A stretch of DNA of 64,000 nt from Panulirus ornatus (GCF_036320965.1 NC_092289.1:20078278-20142277), one strand, 5' to 3'. Shown: positions 48,149 through 60,285, numbered from the stretch's first letter. Made by a program: numbers and translations. Notes: generated from the sequence alone by a model not told the origin.

Positions 48149-50125
48149 TTGGGGTGAGAGACTATCAGTAAATTTTAGGGAGAATAAAAAGATGTTCTGG
48201 AAGGAGGTAAATAGGGTGCGTAAGACAAGGGAGCAAATGGGAACTTCAGTGAAGGGCGCAAATGGGGAGGTGATAACAAGTAGCGGTGATGTGAGAAGGA
48301 GATGGAATGAGTATTTTGAAGGTTTGTTGAATGTGTCTGATGACAGAGTGGCAGATATAGGGTGTTTTTGGTCGAGGTGGTGTGCAAAGTGAGAGGGTTA
48401 GGGAAAATGATTTGGTAAACAGAGAAGAGGTAGTAAAAGCTTTGCGGAAGATGAAAGCCGGCAAGGCAGCAGGTTTGGATGGTATTGCAGTGGAATTTAT
48501 TAAAAAAGGGGGTGACTGTATTGTTGACTGGTTGGTAAGGTTATTTAATGTATGTATGACTCATGGTGAGGTGCCTGAGGATTGGCGGAATGCGTGCATA
48601 GTGCCATTGTACAAAGGCAAAGGGGATAAGAGTGAGTGCTCAAATTACAGAGGTATAAGTTTGTTGAGTATTCCTGGTAAATTATATGGGAGGGTATTGA
48701 TCGAGAGGGTGAAGGCATGTACAGAGCATCAGATTGGGGAAGAGCAGTGCGGTTTCAGAAGTGGTAGAGGATGTGTGGATCAGGTGTTTGCTTTGAAGAA
48801 TGTATGTGAGAAATACTTAGAAAAGCAAATGGATTTGTATGTAGCATTTATGGATCTGGAGAAGGCATATGATAGAGTTGATAGAGATGCTCTGTGGAAG
48901 GTATTAAGAATATATGGTGTGGGAGGCAAGTTGTTAGAAGCAGTGAAAAGTTTTTATCGAGGATGTAAGGCATGTGTACGTGTAGGAAGAGAGGAAAGTG
49001 ATTGGTTCTCAGTGAATGTAGGTTTGCGGCAGGGGTGTGTGATGTCTCCATGGTTGTTTAATTTGTTTATGGATGGGGTTGTAAGGGAGGTAAATGCAAG
49101 AGTCCTGGAAAGAGGGGCAAGTATGAAGTCTGTTGGGGATGAGAGAGCTTGGGAAGTGAGTCAGTTGTTGTTCGCTGATGATACAGCGCTGGTGGCTGAT
49201 TCATGTGAGAAACTGCAGAAGCTGGTGACTGAGTTTGGTAAAGTGTGTGGAAGAAGAAAGTTGAGAGTAAATGTGAATAAGAGCAAGGTTATTAGGTACA
49301 GTAGGGGTGAGGGTCAAGTCAATTGGGAGGTGAGTTTGAATGGAGAAAAACTGGAGGAAGTGAAGTGTTTTAGATATCTGGGAGTGGATCTGTCAGCGGA
49401 TGGAACCATGGAAGCGGAAGTGGATCATAGGGTGGGGGAGGGGGCGAAAATTTTGGGAGCCTTGAAAATGTGTGGAAGTCGAGAACATTATCTCGGAAAG
49501 CGAAAATGGGTATGTTTGAGGGAATAGTGGTTCCAACAATGTTGTATGGTTGCGAGGCGTGGGCTATGGATAGAGTTGTGCGCAGGAGGATGGATGTGCT
49601 GGAAATGAGATGTTTGAGGACAATGTGTGGTGTGAGGTGGTTTGATCGAGTAAGTAACGTAAGGGTAAGAGAGATGTGTGGAAATAAAAAGAGCGTGGTT
49701 GAGAGAGCAGAAGAGGGTGTTTTGAAGTGGTTTGGGCACATGGAGAGAATGAGTGAGGAGAGATTGACCAAGAGGATATATGTGTCGGAGGTGGAGGGAA
49801 CGAGGAGAAGAGGGAGACCAAATTGGAGGTGGAAAGATGGAGTGAATAAGATTTTGTGTGATCGGGGCCTGAACATGCAGGAGGGTGAAAGGAGGGCAAG
49901 GAATAGAGTGAATTGGAGTCATGTGGTATACAGGGGTTGACGTGCTGTCAGTGGATTGAATCAAGGCATGTGAAGCGTCTGGGGTAAACCATGGAAAGCT
50001 GTGTAGGTATGTATATTTGCGTGTGTGGACGTGTGTATGTACATGTGTATGGGGGGGGGGGGTTGGGCCATTTCTTTCGTCTGTTTCCTTGCGCTACCTC
50101 GCAAACGCGGGAGACAGCGACAAAG

Positions 50126-50157
<32 letters not shown>
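48144..50157 (+). mobile_element. 5'-truncated RTE-like LINE (non-LTR retrotransposon)
   Basis: About 2.0 kb of element lying between a TA array and an A run. The coding part is an interrupted reverse transcriptase with its C-terminal domain (48150-49937). The 3' untranslated part runs to a conserved end, TTGCGCTACCTCGC...GGGAGACAGCGACAAAGTAT (about 50090-50129), followed by about 28 A and then TATA/TG repeat. The same 3' end appears at 50337-50402 and inverted at 57018-57075, so it is a family signature. The apurinic-type endonuclease normally encoded upstream of the RT is absent, so this copy is truncated. Clade assignment is by recalled resemblance of the RT to RTE-type proteins. Confidence 0.93.
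48150..49940 (+). pseudogene. RTE-like LINE reverse transcriptase, frameshifted
   Basis: Three consecutive plus-strand frames together read as one LINE protein: 48192-48392 (linker, WNEYFEGLLN motif), 48382-49527 (RT core) and 49470-49937 (C-terminal domain). The RT core shows NREEVVKALRKMKAGKAAGL, NYRGISLLSIPGKL, GFRSGRGCVDQVF, MDLEKAYDRVDRDALW, GLRQGCVMSPWLFNLFMD and the catalytic box LLFADDTALVADS with its Asp pair. It continues into FRYLGVDLSADG. The third frame holds the tail found in RTE proteins (VVPTMLYGCEAW, RRRGRPNWRWKDGVNKI). At least two frameshifts break it: one near 48360-48392, and one that looks like a single-base loss near 49465. The core is otherwise intact and free of stops, so the insertion is probably fairly young. 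It cannot make a full protein as it stands. Confidence 0.93.
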
Positions 50158-50204
<47 letters not shown>

Positions 50205-50205
50205 T
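50157..50205. repeat. (TA)n(TG)n tail repeat after the LINE
   Basis: A short TA run joins TG to about 50202, immediately after the LINE A run. Confidence 0.95.

Positions 50206-51128
<923 letters not shown>

Positions 51129-51213
<85 letters not shown>
51129..51213. repeat. (CT)n microsatellite
   Basis: About 83 bp of CT after a C run. Confidence 0.97.
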
Positions 51214-51215
<2 letters not shown>

Positions 51216-51344
51216 TGATACTGTTACATATGCATTCCGTGAGTTCCCTAAGGCTGTGTTCGAACGTGTTGCGATCCTGGAGGGGCAGCGGGAGCCACGT
51301 GGCCTCCACCCACCCACCTCCCCGTCTCCTCACCTGGGGGTGAG

Positions 51345-51425
51345 TCCAGTCATGCTTCGAACCAGGGATCTTGCAAACACGGGAAGACCTCCTTGACCAG
51401 AGCGCCACCTTGCCTCGTCTTGAAT
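51345..51425 (-). repeat. tRNA-derived SINE head (antisense)
   Basis: On the minus strand, TGGCGCTCTGG (A box) is followed by GGTTCGAAGC (B box) starting 44 nt after the A-box start, the A-to-B distance of a normal short-variable-arm tRNA. A partial anticodon stem (TCTT/AAGA) is visible. The acceptor stem and T stem do not pair well, so this is a tRNA-like pol III promoter, not a working tRNA. Downstream on the same strand about 130 bp of unique-looking sequence leads to the (CT)n/(GA)n array at 51129-51213, which could be the SINE tail. Confidence 0.6.
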
Positions 51426-51453
51426 GTGACCGTTTCGCTAGAGGCCGGCCCTC

Positions 51454-51454
<1 letters not shown>

Positions 51455-51525
<71 letters not shown>
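51455..51525. repeat. (GA)n microsatellite
   Basis: About 67 bp of GA. Confidence 0.97.
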
Positions 51526-51529
<4 letters not shown>

Positions 51530-51639
51530 GTCTTCAGCCATCCGCCACAGGAGCGTCCATTATTAATGTAGGAACATACGTTAACCCGAGACACTAGACA
51601 GTAATTCCCCCTGGGAGGGTGTGGGTTGGCGTCCTTATT

Positions 51640-51640
<1 letters not shown>

Positions 51641-51672
<32 letters not shown>
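51641..51672. repeat. (CA)n microsatellite
   Basis: About 30 bp of CA. Confidence 0.95.
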
Positions 51673-51675
<3 letters not shown>

Positions 51676-53054
51676 GAGGTCAGGGGTTAAGTTTGAGGGT
51701 CTCCGTTGAGTGTGGTCCGCGGCCGACCCCTCTCAAGTCTTTGGTCCATTGATCGTGTAGTGATTTCTGGTGTCTCGCCTTCCTTTCCTGCCCCTCCCTC
51801 CCTCCACCCTCCTCCCCTCGCACCCTCGGCGGCCGGCCCGTGGCGGCGGAGGGATCCACCAATTACAACCGGTGTTATTGGAAGGTATGTGTTTTCAGCG
51901 GCGGCTGCGGTCCACTGGTGGCCAATGATGTAATTAAGGGAGAGCTCAGGGCTAGGTAAAGATATAGTCCTTCTGGTGTACCTTATCTTCTTTACGTTTC
52001 GCTCATTCTAAGCGACTTTCTCTTTCCCATGTTCCTCTCATTGTCGCTATGTAGCGTAAGATTGAACCAGTCTTCGGCATGACGATTATTACCATCAGTA
52101 TGATGGAGTGTGTTCGTGTCAGTGGTTATTTACGCCGGCTGTACATCAGTCGCGTGTATGGCTCTCTGTTGTCACGTTGACCCAAAGGGTTGTCGGCTCC
52201 TTCCCTTTGCCTTGGAGATGGCCACCGCCTTCCTACGCGACGACGACGAAGAAGAAGAATTACAGGCAGTTGTGTTGCCTTCCCTGGAGGCCACTTGTAC
52301 GGGCCCCCGGGGACATAACTCGCGGATGAAGTCGTCGGGAACCTTATGTGGGGCCCATAGAAATGGGGGGGGGGGAGGCGTAATGGCCGCCAACTGTTTC
52401 GCATTTTTATCAGCTGTCAGACTCGATCTCATCTGCCAGGCGTCCTACGGGCCTTAATGGGCGGGGGCGGTCGTTTAGAGGGGGGAACTAGGCTGGTTAA
52501 CAATGCCAATTAGTAGGGAAAGTGGTGGGCCGAGGCTGTTGGTGTGTGTGTGTGGCTGTGTGGGATCCGTCGCAGACAGACAGAAAGGACAGAGCAGTGG
52601 CGGCCTGTCCGTTCGCAATGCCGTTTGTGTCTGGTAAGTGAAGCGCCTCTGGTTTGTCGATGGAATTCTTGGCCCATTCTTCTGTCTTAATAATTTTCCT
52701 CGTCCTTTTTAGTCAGATTTATTCATGTGAGGTTCTTTCTTTTGATCTCTGAAGCCCGGCAGGAATCGTCTGTATCTCACCGTCGTGGTCGCGGAGGCGG
52801 GTTTTGAGAAAGGTTTAAGACGCGCGTAGCTGAAACTGAAAACGCGCGGCCTGTGCTTTATGTCGTGACGTGCCATTCCTCAGCGGGAGGTAACGTTAGG
52901 GTTGTGGGGACTGGGTGCCCCCGCGGTCTACAATGAAGGTACGTCAGCAGCCGCGCGCAGCTTGGCCGAGCGCAGCGGAGTTCCAGCGAGGGAGTGGTGG
53001 TTGGGAGCATGGCTGGTGTTGTGGACGAATGGCCTTCGACGGCGCGTGCCTGCA

Positions 53055-53055
<1 letters not shown>
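51673..53055. other. Longer unique-looking stretch; no gene recognised
   Basis: Low simple-repeat content. Contains an inverted CCAAT (ATTGG, 51878) and short GAC/GAA runs (52239-52257). Open frames of up to 115 residues resemble nothing I know. Confidence 0.4.
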
Positions 53056-53117
<62 letters not shown>

Positions 53118-53142
53118 GAGAGAGAGAGAGGAGGCCTTGCCT
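53056..53142. repeat. Compound (TG)n(GA)n microsatellite
   Basis: TG from 53058 to 53077 joins GA (with interruptions) to about 53140. Confidence 0.96.
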
Positions 53143-53452
53143 ATGAGATTCGTTCTACAATTTCCATGGCCCAGGGCCCACTCACGGTGACTCGAGGCAT
53201 TCCTTCCTTCCTCGACGAGAGACTCTCGAGACGTCACCCACAACTGTGGGGCTCCCACAGGAGGGCCTGCTCCAGAGGCAAGCCCGCCCCCCCCCTCCTC
53301 CCCATCCTTTCCTCCCTCCTCCCCCCGCTTGGACTACCCCCCAACCCCCCCTCCCTCCGCCCACCTCCTTCCCCTTATAGCCTGTAATCCTACCCGACGC
53401 TGAGGGATTTCCATACTAAGCTCCAGGGATCAGACCCCCAGTGTTTCTTTTT

Positions 53453-53580
53453 TCTCCTCCTTCCTCCTCCTCCTCCTACCCCCTCCTCCTCCTCCTCCTC
53501 CTCCTCCTCCTCCTCCTACCCCCTCCTCCTCCTCCCCTCCTCCTCCTCCTCCTCCTCCTCCTCCTCCTCCTCCTCCTGCT
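53453..53580. repeat. (CTC)n trinucleotide array
   Basis: About 120 bp of CTC with three CCCC interruptions. Two TACCCCCTCCTCCTCC junctions mark an internal duplication. Confidence 0.95.
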
Positions 53581-54115
53581 CGTCGACGGCCACTAATGAA
53601 GACATAAACAGTAGATGTTGCGAATTACCCATGCAGCTGGCCACCCTGAGAGGACTGAAGCCATCCACAGTTGTTAAGAGTAGATGGTGTTATTCATTGA
53701 TCGCCTCCGCTTCTGTTCGTGTTGACTGATTTGTTCCGAAATACAATGTGATGACAACTGAAACATTGAATCGCCTCTCTTGGCTTGACCTTTCCCATTT
53801 GTCGAGACAGATGACTGCAGATGCAAACGCCATCATTGCTTGACACACGGAGAATGTCAGCATTTCAGTCAGCAGATGGCAAAATAGGTCCAGAATATAC
53901 TGGCAGTGCCTTCATATACTTAACTGGTTTTGTTCATTTTATGTGTGTTTCGTCACCAGTGTTACGTGAAAGACGGTGTTTTGGTATTTGCTTGGCGGAG
54001 GAAGAGATTATTGGATTTCCTCGCTTTGAACGTTTGCTTATGATCGTCTGTGATAATTTTTTAATGTCCTGTGTCAGTATTGAGCCTTCATCTTATTCAT
54101 GTGATTCTTATTGCA
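53581..54115. other. Unique-looking AT-richer sequence
   Basis: No simple repeat. The plus-strand frame from 53821 runs about 95 residues before entering the CT array. Its non-repeat part is unrecognised. Confidence 0.35.
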
Positions 54116-54116
54116 G

Positions 54117-54143
54117 TCCTCTCTCTGTCTCTCTCTGTCTCTC

Positions 54144-54237
<94 letters not shown>
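54117..54237. repeat. (CT)n microsatellite with CTGT start
   Basis: CTCTCTGT units at the left pass into pure CT from about 54152 to 54235. Confidence 0.97.
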
Positions 54238-54238
<1 letters not shown>

Positions 54239-54309
54239 ATTCTTGCTCTCAGAATATAACAAACAAAAACAGTGTTGCCATGTGTGTTTCTGTCTGTGTC
54301 TTTGGGCCG

Positions 54310-54372
<63 letters not shown>

Positions 54373-54380
54373 GTGTGGGT
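54310..54380. repeat. (TG)n microsatellite
   Basis: About 67 bp of TG. Confidence 0.97.
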
Positions 54381-54519
54381 TGACCATTGGCCGAACCCGG
54401 AGTGGCTCCCCAGACACACAGCCCTTCCTCCCCACCACATACACCCCAGGAACTGACGATATTCCTCTTTTGTTGCAGGTGAGGCACTCGTCCCTCGACC
54501 TCCGCCTTGGACTCCAAGT

Positions 54520-54522
54520 GCG

Positions 54523-54592
<70 letters not shown>
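54520..54592. repeat. (TG)n microsatellite
   Basis: About 68 bp of TG. Confidence 0.97.
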
Positions 54593-54596
<4 letters not shown>

Positions 54597-54597
54597 G

Positions 54598-54915
54598 TAC
54601 TTCTCCCTGAAACGCTAAACTATACAGTGCTTCTCCGTGGAACGCCTCCCTTTGAAGCACTTCTCGCCAGAATACTAATATCTGGAGCCCCTCCCTATGG
54701 AACACCTCGCTGGAACACATTTCTGTCTGCGGCAGTTCCTCTGTTGTGGGGAGGGAGTGAGGGGCGGCGTCCTCCACCTCACACTTCTGTGGACGAGGGG
54801 TCGTCTGTGAGGAGCTGTCCTCGTCGTGTTCCTTGTGGAATACTTCTCAACGAGAGACTTTTGAGGCACCTTTCTGTTCAACGCTTAGCCGAGGAACGTA
54901 TCATCTCAGCATTAC
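54598..54915. repeat. Degenerate repeat of GGAACACCTC/ACTTCTC words
   Basis: Imperfect units of about 30-45 bp combining TGGAACRCCTC and ACTTCTC. Strongly diverged. Confidence 0.5.
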
Positions 54916-54918
54916 TTC

Positions 54919-54919
54919 T

Positions 54920-55001
<82 letters not shown>
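54919..55001. repeat. Compound (TG)n(GA)n microsatellite
   Basis: TG from 54921 to 54944 joins GA to about 54999. Confidence 0.97.
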
Positions 55002-55096
55002 CAGGTACACACAGCAAGAGAGACGTCTGAATGGCATGTGATTTTTGCCTGTGAACGTCATTCTGAGGTAAGTCCCTTACCTGTATTTCACGACGA

Positions 55097-55097
<1 letters not shown>

Positions 55098-55179
<82 letters not shown>

Positions 55180-55256
55180 TTGTGTTGTAGTAGAAGGTAA
55201 GTACTTATGAACATATGTACACATAGGGTTAGTATATATATATATATATATATGTA
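55098..55256. repeat. Two (TA)n microsatellites
   Basis: TA at 55098-55177 and a shorter run at 55232-55256. Confidence 0.97.
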
Positions 55257-55454
55257 TGATTTAAAGATGTACATGATATGTATGCGAGGACAAGAAAATA
55301 CGGGAACGTAAATATCATTATAAACTGTAACACGATTGTTTGTTACTTTGTCTCAAATTTCATCAACCCCCAGCGTGGTGAATTACCGTTTTTACTTTCC
55401 CTTAAGTGTTCCTTCTTGAAGAGAGGAGGGGAATTTGCATCGATTCGTCTTTGT

Positions 55455-55455
55455 T

Positions 55456-55533
<78 letters not shown>
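55455..55533. repeat. (GA)n microsatellite
   Basis: About 75 bp of GA. Confidence 0.97.
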
Positions 55534-55535
<2 letters not shown>

Positions 55536-55799
55536 GAGGTTAAGAAGTTCACCCCTTCCTTCAGGCTCTCCCACACGGAGCTGGGAATAGAGTGTTCCAC
55601 GCAGATTAAAGTTGACCCTCTCCACCCCACCACACCCCCTCCTCCTGCGCTCGCTCCCTCAGAAGGATCACGAGACCCATCATCCGTACGGGCGGGTCTT
55701 GCCAGAGGAGCCAGGCCAGCCAGACCGACCGACCTCCTTCATCTTAACGAGATGATGTTCCTAGATGTTTTACGAGGCCTGGGTTATATGGGGGTACGG

Positions 55800-55878
<79 letters not shown>

Positions 55879-55906
55879 TTTTGATTAAACTATGCTTTGA
55901 CACACA

Positions 55907-55958
<52 letters not shown>
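55800..55958. repeat. (CT)n then (CA)n microsatellites
   Basis: CT at 55802-55876 and CA at about 55902-55957, separated by 25 bp. Confidence 0.97.
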
Positions 55959-55959
<1 letters not shown>

Positions 55960-56137
55960 AAAGTAGAGGGGCTATGACGGTCTCCATGACAGCGAAAAAT
56001 ACGTGATATTAAGCGAAGTCGGATATTAAGCGAGTAATGTACTCAGAGCAACCATCGTTTAAGCGGCACAGTTTATATGATAATGAATAAGAGACTTAAC
56101 ACAGCCACGGGGTCCGACGCCCGCGAGAACTTGTTAA

Positions 56138-56522
56138 CTCCTCGAGCACGACGGTACGACCCTCGATCACGGTGGTACGACCGTTGTGCACGACGGAACG
56201 ACCCTTAGATATGATGGCCTAGCCTTTGACCTTAACGTCGTGCCCAGAGGTCGTACCATCGTGCCCAAAGGTCGTACCGTCGTGCCCAAGGGTCGCACCA
56301 TTGTGCTCAAGGGTCCTACCGTCTTACCCAAGGGTCGTGCCATCGTGCCCAAAGGTCGTACCATCGTGCTCAAGGGTCGTACCATCGTGCCCAAGGGTCG
56401 TACCATCCTGCTTATGGGTCCAACCGTCGTGCTCAAGGGTCGTACCGTCGTGCTTAAGGGTCGTACCATCGTGCTCAAGGGTCGTATCGTCGTGCCCAAA
56501 GGTCGCACCTTCGTCCTCGGGA
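56138..56522. repeat. 21-bp GTCGTACC family, locus 5: opposed arms around a shared core
   Basis: A short reverse arm of about three units (56138-56205, e.g. GAGCACGACGGTACGACCC) meets the core TATGATGGCCTAGC (56210-56223). After that a forward arm of about 14 units (56240-56515, e.g. AAGGGTCGTACCATCGTGCTC) follows. The forward arm is regular at 21 bp. The core is shared with loci at 62.4 kb and 64.0 kb. Confidence 0.92.
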
Positions 56523-56740
56523 TGTTCCTGTGAGCGCCGTCGGAGCACCACACTCTCCTCCGTTTTTCCATCTTTCCGTAGGTCAGTCGGGCGAGTCTGT
56601 GCCCCGTCCTGTGGTATACGACCGTCTCGACCACGTCATCCGTCTGTTTAAGCGGCAGGTCCGCTTGCAGGGTAAGCACAGGTCGTCAGGCATTTTCAAA
56701 AGCAGCCACCCGTGAGGGCTTCTATATCGGGCGCTTGTCT

Positions 56741-56742
56741 CC

Positions 56743-56808
<66 letters not shown>
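56741..56808. repeat. (CA)n microsatellite
   Basis: About 64 bp of CA. Confidence 0.97.
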
Positions 56809-57224
56809 CACACTTATTTACGGGCTGACGGATGACTCCCACATTCGGCCACCTCGCGTGACGTCAGCCGACCGGGTCAAGCCCTTTGACCTGGTAGACT
56901 GTCCCCCTCGCCGCGCCGCCCACGACCTCACCTGACATTAACACCTGACGTCAGACGACCTGGTTAAAGGCGTTTGACATCGCTGTTTGGTACATGTATA
57001 TATTTATTTATATTTAGTATACTTTGTCGCTGTCTCCCGCCTTAGCGAGGTAGCGAAGGACACAGACGAAAGAATAGCGCAACCCACCCACATACACATG
57101 TACGTCCACACTCGCACATATACATACCTATACATCTCAGCGTATACATATATATACACACATAGACATATACATATATACACATGTACATAATTCATAC
57201 TGTCTGCCTTTATTCATTCCCATC

Positions 57225-57228
<4 letters not shown>

Positions 57229-57309
<81 letters not shown>

Positions 57310-57311
57310 AT
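57229..57311. repeat. (TA)n(TG)n array inside the inverted LINE
   Basis: About 70 bp of TA joined to a short TG run, splitting the 3' untranslated part of the element. Confidence 0.96.
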
Positions 57312-57797
57312 ATATAATTTTTTTTCATACCTGTTGTCCGTTTTCATTGTTATCGTGGCAGCGCCAGGAACAGAGGAAGAAATGGCATTTGTTCACATCA
57401 TCACGCTCTGGCTCCAAACCCAATAGACCCCAATCCTCATCCACACTCCACAGACCTTTCTCTAGTTTCCCTTGACCACTTCATATCCCCTGGTAGCCCA
57501 CTGACAGTACGTAGCCCACTGACAGTACGTAGCCCACCCTCACCCACCCTCCAAATGCATATCGGTCCAATTCACTCGGTGCACGCCTCACACCCTCCTG
57601 CATGTCGAGACCCCGACAACTCCAAGCATTTTTCACTCCATTCTTCCACTGCCCTCCAGGTCGGTTCTCCCTCTTCCCCCTTGTCCCCCTACACTTCCAG
57701 CGTGTACCCTTTCTTCGCCCACCCCTTCCATATGTCCAGACCATTTCACCACACCCTCTTCAGATCTCTCATACTTACTCCTCCTACTGCCACCACT

Positions 57798-57798
<1 letters not shown>

Positions 57799-57890
<92 letters not shown>
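57799..57890. repeat. (CT)n microsatellite inside LINE coding sequence
   Basis: About 90 bp of CT within what aligns to the LINE reverse-transcriptase tail. On the LINE sense strand it reads GAGAGA, and the intact copy has GAGAGATGTGTGG and GAGAGAGCAGAAGAGG at the corresponding place (49672-49711), so the array plausibly grew from native GAGAGA words. Confidence 0.95.
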
Positions 57891-57891
<1 letters not shown>

Positions 57892-58053
57892 CCTACCATT
57901 TCTTATTGGATCAACCCTCCTCATACCGCAGATTGTCTGTCCCTCAGACATTCAATTTCCAACACAATCGACCCCTCTGCCGTACTTTTTGACCTCGGAC
58001 CCACGTCTCGCATCCATACACCAGCGATGGGACCACTGCATCATAAAGCATAC

Positions 58054-58055
<2 letters not shown>

Positions 58056-58132
<77 letters not shown>
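58056..58132. repeat. (TA)n microsatellite at the inverted LINE 5' boundary
   Basis: About 75 bp of TA abutting the truncated 5' side of the inverted LINE copy. Confidence 0.97.
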
Positions 58133-58135
<3 letters not shown>

Positions 58136-58335
58136 TACACACACACTAGGGTCGTGGCATCACCCACGACCTTGAGATGAGGAGCGACAAGGTCTTCGCC
58201 CAGCCGTGTCTGCCTCGTTACGGCCCTCCCTGGCCTGGCGTAGCTCGGCCCCGCCCGGCACGACACAGGTGGGCCCCGCCGCACACTCCTGGCCAGGAGT
58301 CCTGGTTTAAAGCTGGCAGCAGCCGCCGTCGCCTC

Positions 58336-58375
<40 letters not shown>

Positions 58376-58917
58376 GCTGTGAATTGTTTTTCAACAGTGG
58401 ACTTGGGAGGGATAGAATGGAGCTTGAGACACCTTCGTACCTCCACCGTCTCCGTAATGGCTCTTAGTACCGTCTACAGGACGCGGTGATCACAGAGCGA
58501 ATTGTTCTGCTGAAATATGAGCCGGCGTCGTCATCGTTGTGAAACACGTAGAAGCTACAGTCTCTGAATTTCAGGTGGATTGTGCAAGCGGTTGCACGGA
58601 TGAGGAAAGTGTGTTGCAGAGGACCCTGGACGTGATGTAGCCGTGTGGCCAGACGAATGGTTTATGAAATGTGACCCCCCCCCCCCCCCCGGGGGATGTG
58701 TGAAGGTCATGAAGATGGGACGCGGTTTATGCAAACCCGACGGTGGTCACCATATCTGGGCAAGTGGGGTCACCCGTTGCCACACCACCGGGAGGGAACA
58801 AGGCCTTGACATGATCACGGTAAGTCACCGGAACATCGAGTGGGAAGGATCGTGAGGGGGATGCAAACTAGGGTTCGGTCTATAACATAACTACCCTCAG
58901 GTTGTTAGACTGTGATA

Positions 58918-58918
<1 letters not shown>
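58133..58918. other. Anonymous GC-rich sequence with a CA array and C/G runs
   Basis: CA at 58338-58372. About 16 C (58675-58690) are followed immediately by 5 G. No gene recognised. Confidence 0.5.

Positions 58919-58919
<1 letters not shown>

Positions 58920-59008
<89 letters not shown>
58920..59008. repeat. (GA)n microsatellite
   Basis: About 87 bp of GA. Confidence 0.97.
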
Positions 59009-59011
<3 letters not shown>

Positions 59012-59081
59012 CACATGACGTATATTCGCCTTAAGCTGGAATTTGCAGCAACAATCTGATCTCACTCAAAGAGCCTCATAG

Positions 59082-59260
59082 AATTGCTGGGAAAGGGTTC
59101 AAAGGAATGCAGCAAGAATGGTACCAGAATTGAATAGAACGAGCCACGGGGAGAGGAAGGAAGCCTTCATTCTGCCCACATGAGAACCAAGAAGAATAAG
59201 GGGAGACATGATGACTGCATTTGAAGAGGTCGTGACCATGTTAATAGAGATGATTTCTTT
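59082..59260 (+). pseudogene. CR1/Jockey-type LINE C-terminal remnant
   Basis: In one plus-strand frame (codons from 59082) the sequence reads WERVQRNAARMVPELNRTSH, then GERKEAFILPT, a stop, then EPRRIRGDMMTAFEEVVTM. This follows the layout of the C-terminal part of CR1/Jockey-superfamily LINE reverse transcriptases: a VQRRATKM-like helix, an L-SYEERL-like segment, and RRxRGDMIxxxKI. Stops and the loss of neighbouring conserved parts show an old relic. It is unrelated to the RTE-like copies nearby. No poly-A or 3' end is identified. Confidence 0.72.
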
Positions 59261-60285
59261 GATATTTAAAGAGAGCCCAGAGCAAGATGGCGCAATTGGA
59301 AGCTAGGCAAGAGAAGTGAGGAAATAATCCCCCAAAAGCAGAGTTGTGTGGGCTCGAAACAAAGAGAAAATATATACGTAATTACCAAAGGAAGATTCAA
59401 AGAGCTACATCACAACAGAACAGAGGTAATGAGTCGTGGGGCCTCAAGAATGTAAAGCTCCCTCACCGTATACACCGATATGTATTAACCATACAGCGTC
59501 TCCTGCCCATACCGGGGACACTCTGAAATCGGCGTCTCCGGCATCCCGTCCGAACAACACTCGAGCCGCCGCTACCCACTGCAGCACAGATGACCGGGCC
59601 CGCCCTCCTCCTCATGCCCTCACTCCACGGCATTATTCCACCCCCTACCATCAATATTGATCCACTGGCCCTACTCGGCGACCGCGTTAGTCCCGCCAGT
59701 TATACACGAGTATTTACGACCCTGTGATTATTGTATGATTGGGATGGTGACCTGCCCTGGGTATTTAGAGCAGTCGGGACGTTACAGGTAATTCCAGGTT
59801 TGGGAGCGGGGGACGCCCCCATCCAGCTGGGCCCCGGGACGGTGGCTCGGCTTTTTATTAATCTTCTATATAAGTCTGCTGTTGATTCCGGAGATTCTGT
59901 TCGGCCACAGTTTCTCTCCGTTCGTCCGTAATTCCGTCTACGTATGAGTGTTTTCTGTCGTGTTTGTTGCCGGAATTTCATTTGTCATACGTGTATATCT
60001 GCGCATACATACACCTCTCCTTTCCCCCTCTCCCCCTCCCTCCACCCTTTCTGTGCTTAATATTTTCTACATTTTTTCTTATGTTATATTTTCAATGTTC
60101 AGCAGTGGACTAGAGTCTAGAGAGCTTCCCCAGCACTGCTACAGTTGAGTCTAGAAGACGCCCCCTCATCCATCGTACACCTAAACCTAGCGGGCGTTTC
60201 TCTCATGGATGATCTTAGGTACAGACAAGTATGGCTGCCACCAATAGCCGTTGGCTGGTTATCGTACACAGCTCGATGTCTTCGT
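59261..60285. other. Anonymous sequence
   Basis: No repeat arrays. C/T-rich near 60020-60055. No gene recognised, and some of the first 150 bp could be further LINE relic that I cannot place. Confidence 0.4.

Larger units (their letters stand above)
57005..58060 (-). mobile_element. Inverted, degraded RTE-like LINE copy
   Basis: Read on the minus strand from 58060 to 57010: YDAVVPSLVYGCETWVRG matches the VVPTMLYGCEAW region of the intact copy. A CT/GA microsatellite (57799-57890) then replaces part of the frame. The C-terminal signature (VKWSGHME, RGRTDLEGSGRME, then SCRGLDMQEGVRRA) follows. The 3' untranslated part includes TGGCAGCGCCAGGAACAGA on the plus strand at 57357 and is itself split by a TA/TG array (57229-57310). 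The terminus TACTTTGTCGCTGTCTCCCG (57018-57037) is the reverse complement of the family 3' end. An 18-bp unit (AGCCCACTGACAGTACGT) is duplicated at 57496-57531. Confidence 0.88.

Noticed and set aside
48382..49527. A host gene encoding a 381-residue protein
   Set aside because: It carries LINE reverse-transcriptase motifs (FADD box, NYRGISLLS, GLRQGCVMSP), has frameshifts at both ends and a LINE 3' end. It belongs to a retrotransposon.
48848..49964. Minus-strand open frames of up to 168 residues across the LINE
   Set aside because: They are antisense shadows of the reverse-transcriptase frame.
51345..51425. Functional tRNA gene on the minus strand
   Set aside because: Box spacing is right, but the acceptor and T stems do not pair and the anticodon stem is partial.
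54507..55190. 227-residue plus-strand open frame
   Set aside because: It is built from TG, GA and TA microsatellites joined by degenerate repeat sequence, with no domain.
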